From: Muriiphilus sp048268845
Lineage (GTDB): Bacteria; Pseudomonadota; Alphaproteobacteria; Rhodobacterales; Rhodobacteraceae
Length of the DNA: 64,000 nucleotides
Assembly: GCA_048268845.1 (NCBI GenBank)
Contig: JBLWUQ010000003.1
Span: 248,001 to 312,000 of the forward strand
Direction of reading: 5' to 3'
Positions within the stretch are counted from its first letter, which is position 1, and every line of letters begins with the position of its first letter. The notes below the pieces were generated by a model. The model was not told the DNA's origin. It worked only from the letters and a program-made list of their open reading frames with translations, and did no database searches. Made by a program: the position numbers and the translations under genes. Positions 42,222 through 49,491 of the stretch are shown one piece after another.

Positions 42222-44624
42222 TCAGGCGCGCAGGCTGCCGCCGGTCGCCTTGGCCACCTTCTCGACGATCTTCCTGCCCACCGCCTCGATCTCGGCCTCG
42301 GTCAGGGTCGCCTCGCGAGGCTGCAGGCGCACGGTGATGGCGAGCGATTTCTGCCCGGCCTCACCCAGCGCGCCGCCGGTGAATTCGTCAAACACCCGCA
42401 CGTCGTCGATCAGCGCCCTGTCGGCTCCGGCGGCGGCGTTGACCAGATCCAGCGCCTCGACATCGCGACCGACGACAAAGGCGAAGTCACGCTCGACCGG
42501 CTGCAGATCGGATGCACCCAACGCGGGCCGCGTGGCGCTGGCCTTTTTCGGGAACGGGATTTCGCCGGGCCAGAGCGTGAAGCCGACCACCGGGCCTTTC
42601 ACATCCATCCGGGCCAAGACGCGCGGATGCACCTCGCCGAAGATGCCCATCACCTTCTTCGGGCCAAGGCAGATCATCCCGTGCCGCCCCGGATGCCACC
42701 ATTCGGGCGCACCGCGATTGATCTGCACCTTGGCGGGCGCGCCCATCGCGGCCAGCACCGCCTCGGCATCGGCCTTGGCATCATAGACATCGACCGGGCG
42801 CGCGCCGCCATGCACGTCCTTCGGCCCGGTCGCGCCGACAAGGATGCCCGAGACCATCAGGTTTTGCTCATCCGGCTCACCGCCATGCCAGGTCGCGCCG
42901 ACCTCGAACAGGGCCATGTTGGCAAAGCCGCGCGCCTGATTGCGGGCGGCGGCCTGCAAGAGGCCCGGCAGCAGCGCCGGGCGCATATGGCTCATCTCGG
43001 ACGAGATCGGGTTGTCGAGTTTCGTGGCATCGGTGCCGCCGCCGAACAGCGCCGCCGAGGCCTGGTCGATGAAAGAATAGGTCACGCATTCGTTGTAGCC
43101 CAGCGCCGCCACCGCCCGCCGCGCCGCGTTTTCCCGCAGCTGGATCGGGGTCAGCACCGGCCTGGGCACGCCGACATGGGCGCGGGGCAAGGGCTTGCCG
43201 ACCAGCTTGGTCAGGCTGGCCACGCGCGCGACCTCCTCGACCAGATCGGCCTCGCCCATCACGTCGGGCCGCCAGCTTGGCGCATGCGCCATGTCGCCCT
43301 CGATGCGAAAGCCCAGCGCGGTCAGCGTCGCGCGCTGTTCGTCCGCCGGAATATCCATCCCGACCAGCGATTGCACCCGGTCGGTGTCGAGCAGGAAGGC
43401 GCGGTCGGTGTCAGGCACCTTGCCCGCGACGACCACATCGGACGGCTCGCCGCCGCAAAGCTCAAGGATCATCTGCGTCGCCAACTCGATCCCCGGCGCG
43501 TTGAAGGCGGGATCAATGCCGCGCTCGTTACGATAGCGCGCGTCCGAGTTGACCCTGAGCGCCCGGCCGGTGCGCGCGATCTGGGTGGTGTCCCAGACGG
43601 CGGCTTCGAGAAACACGTTCACGGTGTCCTCGGTGCAGCCGGTGCGCAGGCCGCCCATGATGCCGGCAATGGACTCGATCTCGTCGTCGTCCGAGATCAC
43701 CACGGCACCGGCGGGGAAGGTGTGGGTCTTTTCGTCAAGCCCCAGCAGCGTCTCGCCGCCCTTGGTCCGATGCACCCGCAGGTTGCCGCGCACCTTGTCC
43801 GCGTCGAACACATGCAGCGGGCGGTTCATGTCGTAGGTGAAGAAGTTGGTCACATCGACCAGCGCCGAGATCGGACGCAGGCCGACGGCGCGCAGCCGGC
43901 GTTGCAGCCAGTCCGGGCTTGGCCCGTTCTTCACACCCCGGATCATGCGCCCCATGAAGACCTCGCAACCGCCCTGGCGGGTGTCCTCGTCGATCGTCAC
44001 CTTGATCGGGCTTTCGAACGTGCCGGGAACCTTCGCGGTCTTTTCGGCCCGCAATGTTCCCAGCCCTCGCGCCGCCAGATCGCGCGCGATACCGCGCACG
44101 CCCAGCGCGTCGGGGCGGTTGGGCGTGATGGCGATCTCGATCACCGGATCGACCCTTTCGGGCGCGTTCGCCGCCATCCAGTCGGCGAAGCTGTCACCGA
44201 CCTCGCCGGAGGGCAGTTCGATGATGCCGTCATGCTCGTCCGACAGCTCCAGCTCGCGTTCCGAGGCCATCATGCCGTGGCTCTCGACGCCCCGGATCTT
44301 GCCGATCTGGATGGTGGTGTCGATGCCGGGGATATACTGGCCGGGCTTGGCGACGACCACGGTGATGCCTTCGCGCGCATTGGGCGCGCCGCAGATGATC
44401 TGCTTGTCGCCCTCGTCGGTCGCGACGATGCAGACGCGCAGGCGGTCCGCGTCCGGGTGCTGCTCGGCCTTCTTGACCTTGCCCAGCGTGAACCCCTCCA
44501 GCGCCGCCAGCGGGTTCTCGATGCCCTCGACCTCAAGCCCAAGATCGGTCAGCGCCTCGGCGATCTCGTCGACCGAGGCCGTGGTGTCGAGGTGGTCTTT
44601 CAGCCAGGAGAGTGTGAATTTCAT
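42222..44624 (-). CDS. pheT: Phenylalanine-tRNA ligase subunit beta
   Basis: Beta subunit (800 residues) of the heterotetrameric PheRS. It has an N-terminal B1/EMAP OB domain (KFTLSWLKDHLDTTASVDEI; ICGAPNAREGITVVVAKPG; GVESHGMMASERELE), B3/B4 editing region, B5, the class II-like core and a C-terminal ferredoxin-fold anticodon domain (PVERDFAFVVGRDVEA ... SLAITVRLQPREATLTEAEI). GAGGATA precedes the start. In most relatives it directly follows pheS; here two other genes intervene. Confidence 0.96.
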   Translation of the reverse strand: MKFTLSWLKDHLDTTASVDEIAEALTDLGLEVEGIENPLAALEGFTLGKVKKAEQHPDADRLRVCIVATDEGDKQIICGAPNAREGITVVVAKPGQYIPGIDTTIQIGKIRGVESHGMMASERELELSDEHDGIIELPSGEVGDSFADWMAANAPERVDPVIEIAITPNRPDALGVRGIARDLAARGLGTLRAEKTAKVPGTFESPIKVTIDEDTRQGGCEVFMGRMIRGVKNGPSPDWLQRRLRAVGLRPISALVDVTNFFTYDMNRPLHVFDADKVRGNLRVHRTKGGETLLGLDEKTHTFPAGAVVISDDDEIESIAGIMGGLRTGCTEDTVNVFLEAAVWDTTQIARTGRALRVNSDARYRNERGIDPAFNAPGIELATQMILELCGGEPSDVVVAGKVPDTDRAFLLDTDRVQSLVGMDIPADEQRATLTALGFRIEGDMAHAPSWRPDVMGEADLVEEVARVASLTKLVGKPLPRAHVGVPRPVLTPIQLRENAARRAVAALGYNECVTYSFIDQASAALFGGGTDATKLDNPISSEMSHMRPALLPGLLQAAARNQARGFANMALFEVGATWHGGEPDEQNLMVSGILVGATGPKDVHGGARPVDVYDAKADAEAVLAAMGAPAKVQINRGAPEWWHPGRHGMICLGPKKVMGIFGEVHPRVLARMDVKGPVVGFTLWPGEIPFPKKASATRPALGASDLQPVERDFAFVVGRDVEALDLVNAAAGADRALIDDVRVFDEFTGGALGEAGQKSLAITVRLQPREATLTEAEIEAVGRKIVEKVAKATGGSLRA

Positions 44625-44648
44625 GTCTGTATCCTCATTCGGCACCGC

Positions 44649-45071
44649 CTAGCGGTCTGCCAGATCCTCAACCAGTTCGAAATGTTCGAACAGCAACATC
44701 ATCTCGGGGTCGAAGCCGCCATTGCGCTCGAAATACGCCTGATGGTCCCCGCGCCAGCCTTCGAGCGTGTCATTCTCGCCCTCGGCCAGCGCCATGTCTT
44801 TGGTCACATCGCAAAACCGAACCTTGTCGAGCCGCGTGGTGCGGATCACCAGCGCCGGGGTGCCGTCCCAGTTGGCGGCAATGTCGGTGCGCCCGACCTT
44901 GGGCATCGCCTCGGGCTCGCCCTCGAACTCCGAAAGCGCACCGCAGGTCGCACGCTTCTTGCCGGCGCGCACGAGGGCGATCAGCCTGGCCGAAAGCTCG
45001 GCAGAGTCGCCAAACATGAACGTCCCGGCACCGGGGTAGGTGACTTGCAGGTCTTCCATGTCGTCGGTCAT
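44649..45071 (-). CDS. ASCH domain-containing protein
   Basis: Cytosolic protein of 140 residues with the ASCH fold (PUA-like, predicted RNA-binding or nucleotide-processing): GTFMFGDSAELSARLIALVRAGKKRATCG, LVIRTTRLDKVRFCDVTKDMALAEGE and WRGDHQAYFERN. Related ASCH proteins bind RNA or hydrolyse N4-acetylcytidine. It lies between the low-GC insert and pheT and, by strand and spacing (24 bases), is probably co-transcribed with pheT. Confidence 0.87.
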   Translation of the reverse strand: MTDDMEDLQVTYPGAGTFMFGDSAELSARLIALVRAGKKRATCGALSEFEGEPEAMPKVGRTDIAANWDGTPALVIRTTRLDKVRFCDVTKDMALAEGENDTLEGWRGDHQAYFERNGGFDPEMMLLFEHFELVEDLADR

Positions 45072-45137
45072 TGGGGGCGGCCTTTGTGGCGGTAGTTACA
45101 ATGTGGAGGTGGTCACTCTGGTGGAAGTTCGTGGACC

Positions 45138-45611
45138 TCATTTGCCGAATTCCTTTTTCAGCGCATCGACAAGAACACGACGTTCAAAGAGCATTTTGTC
45201 GTAAGAACCTCTCTCTTGTCCGTCACTACACGTTCTTTGTCGTAGGCTATCGAAACGGCAGTCGTTGACAGCGTTCACCACTTCGGCCGCGAGCGTTACC
45301 AACTCGGTATTGTCGATCATTTCAATCTCAGAAAAGATCGCCCATAGGCGCCTTAGCGCCGGGTCTTCTGGCGCTTCATGTCCTTGGGTTCCTAGAGTGG
45401 CGATTTCCACCTGGGCTAAGAAATCCCGATATGCTTTCCGCCGCTCGCGACGATCCTCCTCGTCGCGATCGTCTTTCCGCTTTCTGTAGTATGCGTTTAT
45501 CGCCCAAATCAAACCAGCAACGGGGACCAAATTCGCAACGAACCCAAGAAAGGGATTCACCCACGAAAAATCGCGACAGACATTCTCGCATACCGTGATC
45601 GTCTCACTCAC
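45138..45611 (-). CDS. Hypothetical membrane protein, low GC, inserted in the phe operon
   Basis: 157-residue protein of unknown function. A short N-terminus with two Cys (TVCENVCRDFSW) is followed by one transmembrane helix (about residues 19-40, FLGFVANLVPVAGLIWAINAY), a highly charged cytoplasmic stretch (YRKRKDDRDEEDRRERRKAY) likely helical, and a globular C-terminal part. It starts at a GTG overlapping the pheS stop by four bases. GC over 45181-45600 is about 51%, well below flanking genes, which suggests recent acquisition. Confidence 0.65.
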   Translation of the reverse strand: MSETITVCENVCRDFSWVNPFLGFVANLVPVAGLIWAINAYYRKRKDDRDEEDRRERRKAYRDFLAQVEIATLGTQGHEAPEDPALRRLWAIFSEIEMIDNTELVTLAAEVVNAVNDCRFDSLRQRTCSDGQERGSYDKMLFERRVLVDALKKEFGK

Positions 45612-46681
45612 CTGCTCAACCCACCCCGCATCGTCGGCACGTCCAGCGCCGAGAAGCCGTAGTGCCTCAGCCAGCGCAGGTCTGAATCAAAGAACGCCCG
45701 CAGGTCCGGGATGCCGTATTTCAGCATTGCCAGCCGGTCGATGCCGATGCCGAAGGCGAAGCCCTGCCATTTGCTCGGATCGACCCCCGCCGAGGACAGC
45801 ACCTTGGGGTGCACCATGCCGGAGCCGAGGATTTCCATCCAGTCGTCGCCCTCGCCGACATGCAGTTTGCCGTCTTCCCACGAACAGCGCAGGTCGACCT
45901 CGGCCGACGGTTCGGTGAACGGGAAGTGCGAGGCGCGGAAACGCAGTTCGACCTCGTCAACCTCGAAGAACGCGCGGCAGAACTCCTCTAGCGTCCATTT
46001 CAGGTTCGCCATCGAGATGTCACGGCCCAGCGCCAGACCCTCGACCTGATGGAACATCGGCGTGTGGGTCTGGTCGTAATCGGCGCGGTAGACCCGGCCC
46101 GGCGCGATCACCCGGATCGGGGCGCCGAGCTTTTCCATCGCCCGGATCTGCACCGGGCTGGTGTGGGTGCGCAGCACATGCGGCGGGCGGTCGTCGCCCT
46201 CGGGGGTGGACATGTAGAACGTGTCCATCTCGGTGCGCGTCGGATGGTCGGGCGGGATGTTCAGCGCGTCGAAATTATACCAGTCACTTTCGATCTGCGG
46301 CCCCTCGGCGACGGAAAAGCCCATGTCGGCAAAGATCGTCGTGACTTCCTCGGTGACCTGGCTGACCGGGTGAATCGTGCCCTGCCGGCGCGCCCGTCCC
46401 GGCAGCGTCACGTCAAGCCACTCGGTTTTCAGCCGCTCATCCAGCGCCGCATCGCCCAGCGCCGATTTCTTCGCCGCCAGCGCCGAGTTGATCTCGTCCT
46501 TGAGCGCATTGAGCTTCGGGCCGACAAGCTGGCGTTCCTCCGGCGTCATCTTGCCCAGTTCGCGCATTTTCAGCGCAACCTCGCCCTTCTTGCCCACCGC
46601 CTGCACCCGGATATCCTCAAGCGTGGCCTCGTCGGCCGCGCCCGAGATCGCGTCGATGTATTTCTGCCTCAGATCGTCCAT
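45608..46681 (-). CDS. pheS: Phenylalanine-tRNA ligase subunit alpha
   Basis: Alpha (catalytic) subunit of PheRS, 357 residues. An N-terminal coiled coil (to about 90) is followed by class II motifs: motif 1 region HPVSQVTEEVTTIFADMGF, motif 2 RVYRADYDQTHTPMFHQVEG, and motif 3 GFAFGIGIDRLAMLKYGI. The C-terminus (RHYGFSALDVPTMRGGLSR) is intact, so the neighbouring insert did not truncate it. The start ATG gives the usual MDDLRQKYIDAI. Confidence 0.97.
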   Translation of the reverse strand: MDDLRQKYIDAISGAADEATLEDIRVQAVGKKGEVALKMRELGKMTPEERQLVGPKLNALKDEINSALAAKKSALGDAALDERLKTEWLDVTLPGRARRQGTIHPVSQVTEEVTTIFADMGFSVAEGPQIESDWYNFDALNIPPDHPTRTEMDTFYMSTPEGDDRPPHVLRTHTSPVQIRAMEKLGAPIRVIAPGRVYRADYDQTHTPMFHQVEGLALGRDISMANLKWTLEEFCRAFFEVDEVELRFRASHFPFTEPSAEVDLRCSWEDGKLHVGEGDDWMEILGSGMVHPKVLSSAGVDPSKWQGFAFGIGIDRLAMLKYGIPDLRAFFDSDLRWLRHYGFSALDVPTMRGGLSR

Positions 46682-46738
46682 GCCGGACCCCCTTGGTTTC
46701 TGCCGTCCTCTGCTAGCGAGAGGGGCACAAAAGCGCAA

Positions 46739-46769
46739 GAAGCCGCGAGACCCGAAGGTCCGCGGCTTC
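46739..46769 (-). terminator. Intrinsic terminator downstream of rplT
   Basis: Stem GAAGCCGCG / CGCGGCTTC (9 bp) continued past one bulged A by GACC / GGTC, 27 bases after the rplT stop and followed on the minus strand by TTGCGCTTTTGTG. It separates rpmI-rplT from pheS, allowing partial read-through control. Confidence 0.7.
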
Positions 46770-46795
46770 CCTGAATTCTTCCCGTCTGTCGGGAG

Positions 46796-47158
46796 TTACG
46801 CGAGCGCGGCCTTCGCCTTGTTGACGATGGCACCAAACGCATCGGGCTCGTGCACGGCGAGATCGGCGAGAACCTTGCGGTCAACCTCGATCCCGGCGGT
46901 GTTCAGGCCGTTGATGAAACGCGAATAGGTCAGGTCGGCATCAATCGCGCGCACGGCGGCGTTGATCCGCTGGATCCACAGCGCGCGGAAATTGCGCTTG
47001 CGGTTCTTGCGGTCGCGCGTGGCGTATTGATTTGCCTTGTCGACGGCCTGGGTTGCGGTGCGGAAAGCGGTCGAGCGACGGCCGTAATAGCCTTTCGCGG
47101 CTTTGAGCACCTTCTTGTGGCGGGCGTGGGTTGTGGTTCCACTTTTTACGCGGGACAT
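46796..47158 (-). CDS. rplT: 50S ribosomal protein L20
   Basis: L20, 120 residues, basic and helical with a long N-terminal extension (MSRVKSGTTTHARHKKVLKAA KGYYGRRST-type start, ARKNRKRNFRALWIQRIN in the core). It binds 23S rRNA domain I during early 50S assembly. It follows rpmI by twelve bases on the same strand. Confidence 0.98.
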   Translation of the reverse strand: MSRVKSGTTTHARHKKVLKAAKGYYGRRSTAFRTATQAVDKANQYATRDRKNRKRNFRALWIQRINAAVRAIDADLTYSRFINGLNTAGIEVDRKVLADLAVHEPDAFGAIVNKAKAALA

Positions 47159-47170
47159 GTCAGGTTCTCC

Positions 47171-47371
47171 TTAGCGCGAATACGGCATCATCGGCTTGAT
47201 GATCTGTTCATCAGCCTTCGACAACAATCTGGTTCCCCGCGCCTGGCGGATGAACTTGTTGGTGCGCTTGATCATGCCGTGGCGCTTGCCGGCATGGCCT
47301 GCCTTGATGCGACCCGACGCCGTCATCGAGAACCGCTTCTTGCAGCTCGACTTGGTCTTCATTTTGGGCAT
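47171..47371 (-). CDS. rpmI: 50S ribosomal protein L35
   Basis: L35, 66 residues (PKMKTKSSCKKRFSMTASG ... KRHGMIKRTNKFIRQARG). The ATG at 47371 gives the conserved MPKMKTKS start; a ribosome binding site GAAGGAGACC lies upstream. infC, the usual upstream neighbour, is absent; smpB lies upstream instead across a 112-bp leader. Confidence 0.97.
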   Translation of the reverse strand: MPKMKTKSSCKKRFSMTASGRIKAGHAGKRHGMIKRTNKFIRQARGTRLLSKADEQIIKPMMPYSR

Positions 47372-47483
47372 TTCGGTCTCCTTCGAGGTTTTCCGTTCAT
47401 GCGCGACTCGGCATGCCACTTGGGCCGGCCGCGCGGTTCGAAGGGGCGATATAGGCGGGTTGGGTCAGGCTGGCAAGGGGAAA

Positions 47484-47960
47484 TCAGCCGCGTTCCTTGA
47501 GCAGCCGCGCCTTCTGGCGGTTCCAGTCGCGCTTGGCGTCATCGGCGCGTTTGTCGTGGATCTTCTTGCCCTTGGCGACGCCGATCTTCATCTTTGCGAT
47601 GCCCCGGTGGTTGAAGTAGAGCACCAAGGGCACCAGCGTCATGCCCTTGCGCTGCGTCGCGTTCCACAGCCGCGACATTTCCTTCTTTGACACCAACAGC
47701 TTGCGGCGGCGGCGCTCCTCGTGACCCCAGGTCTTAGCCTGATTGTAGGGCGCGATGTAGGAGTTCACCAACCACAGCTCGCCATTCTCGACGGCGGCAT
47801 AGCTCTCGGCGATGTTGGCGCCGCCCTGACGCAGGCTTTTCACCTCGGAGCCTTCAAGCATGATGCCACATTCGAGGTCTTCCTCGATGGCATATTCATG
47901 CCGCGCCCGCCGGTTCTCGGCGATCACCTTGTAGTTCGGGTTGTCGTCTTTCTTGGCCAT
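47484..47960 (-). CDS. smpB: SsrA-binding protein SmpB
   Basis: tmRNA partner that rescues stalled ribosomes (158 residues). It has the OB-barrel core NRRARHEYAIEEDLECGIML, GSEVKSLRQGGANIAESYA and a basic C-terminal tail (HDKRADDAKRDWNRQKARLLKERG) that enters the empty mRNA channel. It lies downstream of dapA-trmO, the dapA-smpB neighbourhood common in alphaproteobacteria. tmRNA itself is not in the window. Confidence 0.97.
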   Translation of the reverse strand: MAKKDDNPNYKVIAENRRARHEYAIEEDLECGIMLEGSEVKSLRQGGANIAESYAAVENGELWLVNSYIAPYNQAKTWGHEERRRRKLLVSKKEMSRLWNATQRKGMTLVPLVLYFNHRGIAKMKIGVAKGKKIHDKRADDAKRDWNRQKARLLKERG

Positions 47961-48001
47961 GGTTCAGCGCATATAGGCGATTGCCGGGCCGGGCGAAAGG
48001 C

Positions 48002-48484
48002 TCATGCCGGTGGCCTGTCGACGGTTTCGAGCCACGGCTTGATGTCGATCACCGGCGTTCCGTCGAAACAGTCGATGGCGTCGATGCCGATGATGCCCGC
48101 CGCAACGTCGAGCGATGTGATCACCACGGTCGAGACCGAGACCGGGTTGGGGCGGTTCGGCGAGCGCAGCGCGAAGGTGCCGCGCGGCGCGTCGGCATGG
48201 CGCGGCGCCTGCATCACCAGATCGCGCCGGGCGCGGTCCATCCAGTATTGCAAGAGGATCGGCTGGCCGACCGACAGCCCGGCCAGCGCGGGGGCAAACT
48301 CGAGCTTCAGCTCGATCCGGGCGCCCTGCCCGGTTTCGCGCGCCCGGCCGATGTTCTTCGGGCAATCGCCCCGCGACCACGGCGAGCGGATGTGGCCGAT
48401 GAAGACGACACCCGCATCCGGCGTGGCGGCAGGGTCATGGTCCAGCGCGACCTCGCCGTCGCGGATTTCGGGCAGGTCGGCCAC
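48002..48484 (-). CDS. trmO: tRNA (N6-threonylcarbamoyladenosine(37)-N6)-methyltransferase TrmO (TsaA)
   Basis: SAM-dependent methyltransferase of 160 residues that methylates t6A37 in tRNA-Thr. Family features: VVFIGHIRSPWSRGDCPKN, the LLQYWMDRARRDLVMQAPRH loop, RGTFALRSPNRPNPVSVSTV and LDAIDCFDGTPVIDIKPW-like C-terminal motif. It starts at a GTG three bases after the dapA stop, with GAGAGG overlapping the dapA end as ribosome binding site. Confidence 0.9.
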   Translation of the reverse strand: MADLPEIRDGEVALDHDPAATPDAGVVFIGHIRSPWSRGDCPKNIGRARETGQGARIELKLEFAPALAGLSVGQPILLQYWMDRARRDLVMQAPRHADAPRGTFALRSPNRPNPVSVSTVVITSLDVAAGIIGIDAIDCFDGTPVIDIKPWLETVDRPPA

Positions 48485-48487
48485 CTC

Positions 48488-49360
48488 TCAGTTCAACAGA
48501 CCGGCGTGGCGCATCGCGTCGTCGATCACCGCCTTGGTCGCGTCCAGCAGCGGAACCATCGGCATCCGCACTTCGGCGTCGACCAGCCCCAGCCGCGACA
48601 TCGCGTATTTCACGCCGACCAGCCCCGGCTCGATGAAGATCGCCTTGTGCAGCGGCATCAGCTTGTCGGAGATCGTCAGCGCGGTGGCATAGTCACCCTC
48701 GAGCGTCGCCGTCTGCATCTCGGAACACAGCTTGGGCGCCACGTTGGCGGTGACCGAGATGCAGCCGGTGCCACCCATGGCGTTGAAACCGACCGCTGTT
48801 GCGTCCTCGCCCGAGACCTGGATGAAATCCGCGCCGCAGGTGATGCGCTGCCAGGCCACCCGCGCCAGATCGCCGGTCGCGTCCTTGACGCCAACGATCA
48901 TGTCGAGCTTGGCAAGCTCGCCCATGGTGTCGGGCAGCATGTCGATCGCCGAGCGGCCGGGGATGTTGTAGATGATGATCGGCAGGCCGATCTCGGCCAG
49001 CGCGGTGTAATGCGCGATCATGCCGCGCTGGGTCGGCTTGTTGTAATAGGGCGTCACCACCAGCGCGCCGTCCGCACCGACCGTCTTGGCGTGCTGCATG
49101 AACCGGATCGCCTCGTCGGTGTTGTTCGATCCGGCCCCGGCGATCACCGGGATGCGGCCCGCGGCGGCCTTGACCACCTCGGAGACAACGGTTTCGTGTT
49201 CCTTGTGGCTCAGCGTCGGGCTTTCGCCGGTCGTGCCCACCGGCACGATGCCATGCGAGCCCTGATCGACATGCCAGTCGACAAGACGTTTCAGCGTGTC
49301 GAAATCCACCGCGCCGTTCTTGAACGGCGTGACCAGGGCAGGAATGGATCCTTTGAACAT
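48488..49360 (-). CDS. dapA: 4-hydroxy-tetrahydrodipicolinate synthase
   Basis: First committed enzyme of lysine/diaminopimelate synthesis, a class I aldolase barrel of 290 residues condensing pyruvate with aspartate semialdehyde. GTTGESPTLSHKEH, the Tyr motif VTPYYNKPTQRG and the Schiff-base Lys in IVGVKDATGD are all present. AGGAG precedes the start. It heads the leftward dapA-trmO-smpB run and is divergent from slt. Confidence 0.97.
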   Translation of the reverse strand: MFKGSIPALVTPFKNGAVDFDTLKRLVDWHVDQGSHGIVPVGTTGESPTLSHKEHETVVSEVVKAAAGRIPVIAGAGSNNTDEAIRFMQHAKTVGADGALVVTPYYNKPTQRGMIAHYTALAEIGLPIIIYNIPGRSAIDMLPDTMGELAKLDMIVGVKDATGDLARVAWQRITCGADFIQVSGEDATAVGFNAMGGTGCISVTANVAPKLCSEMQTATLEGDYATALTISDKLMPLHKAIFIEPGLVGVKYAMSRLGLVDAEVRMPMVPLLDATKAVIDDAMRHAGLLN

Positions 49361-49491
49361 GACACGCTCCTATGATGTGCAGATGCCGGCACGAGTCGGT
49401 GCCGGGGCGAACGCGGCGGAAACTAGCCGCCTTCCCGCGAAATGCCAAGAATGTGTCTTGTCGCGCGCGGCCGCCGCGCTAGGAATGCGGC

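Noticed and set aside
41964..45095. Open + strand frame of over 1000 codons antisense to pheT
   Set aside because: It lies wholly opposite pheT and the ASCH gene, is rich in Arg, His, Gly and Ala as expected from the reverse of high-GC codons, and shows no domain.
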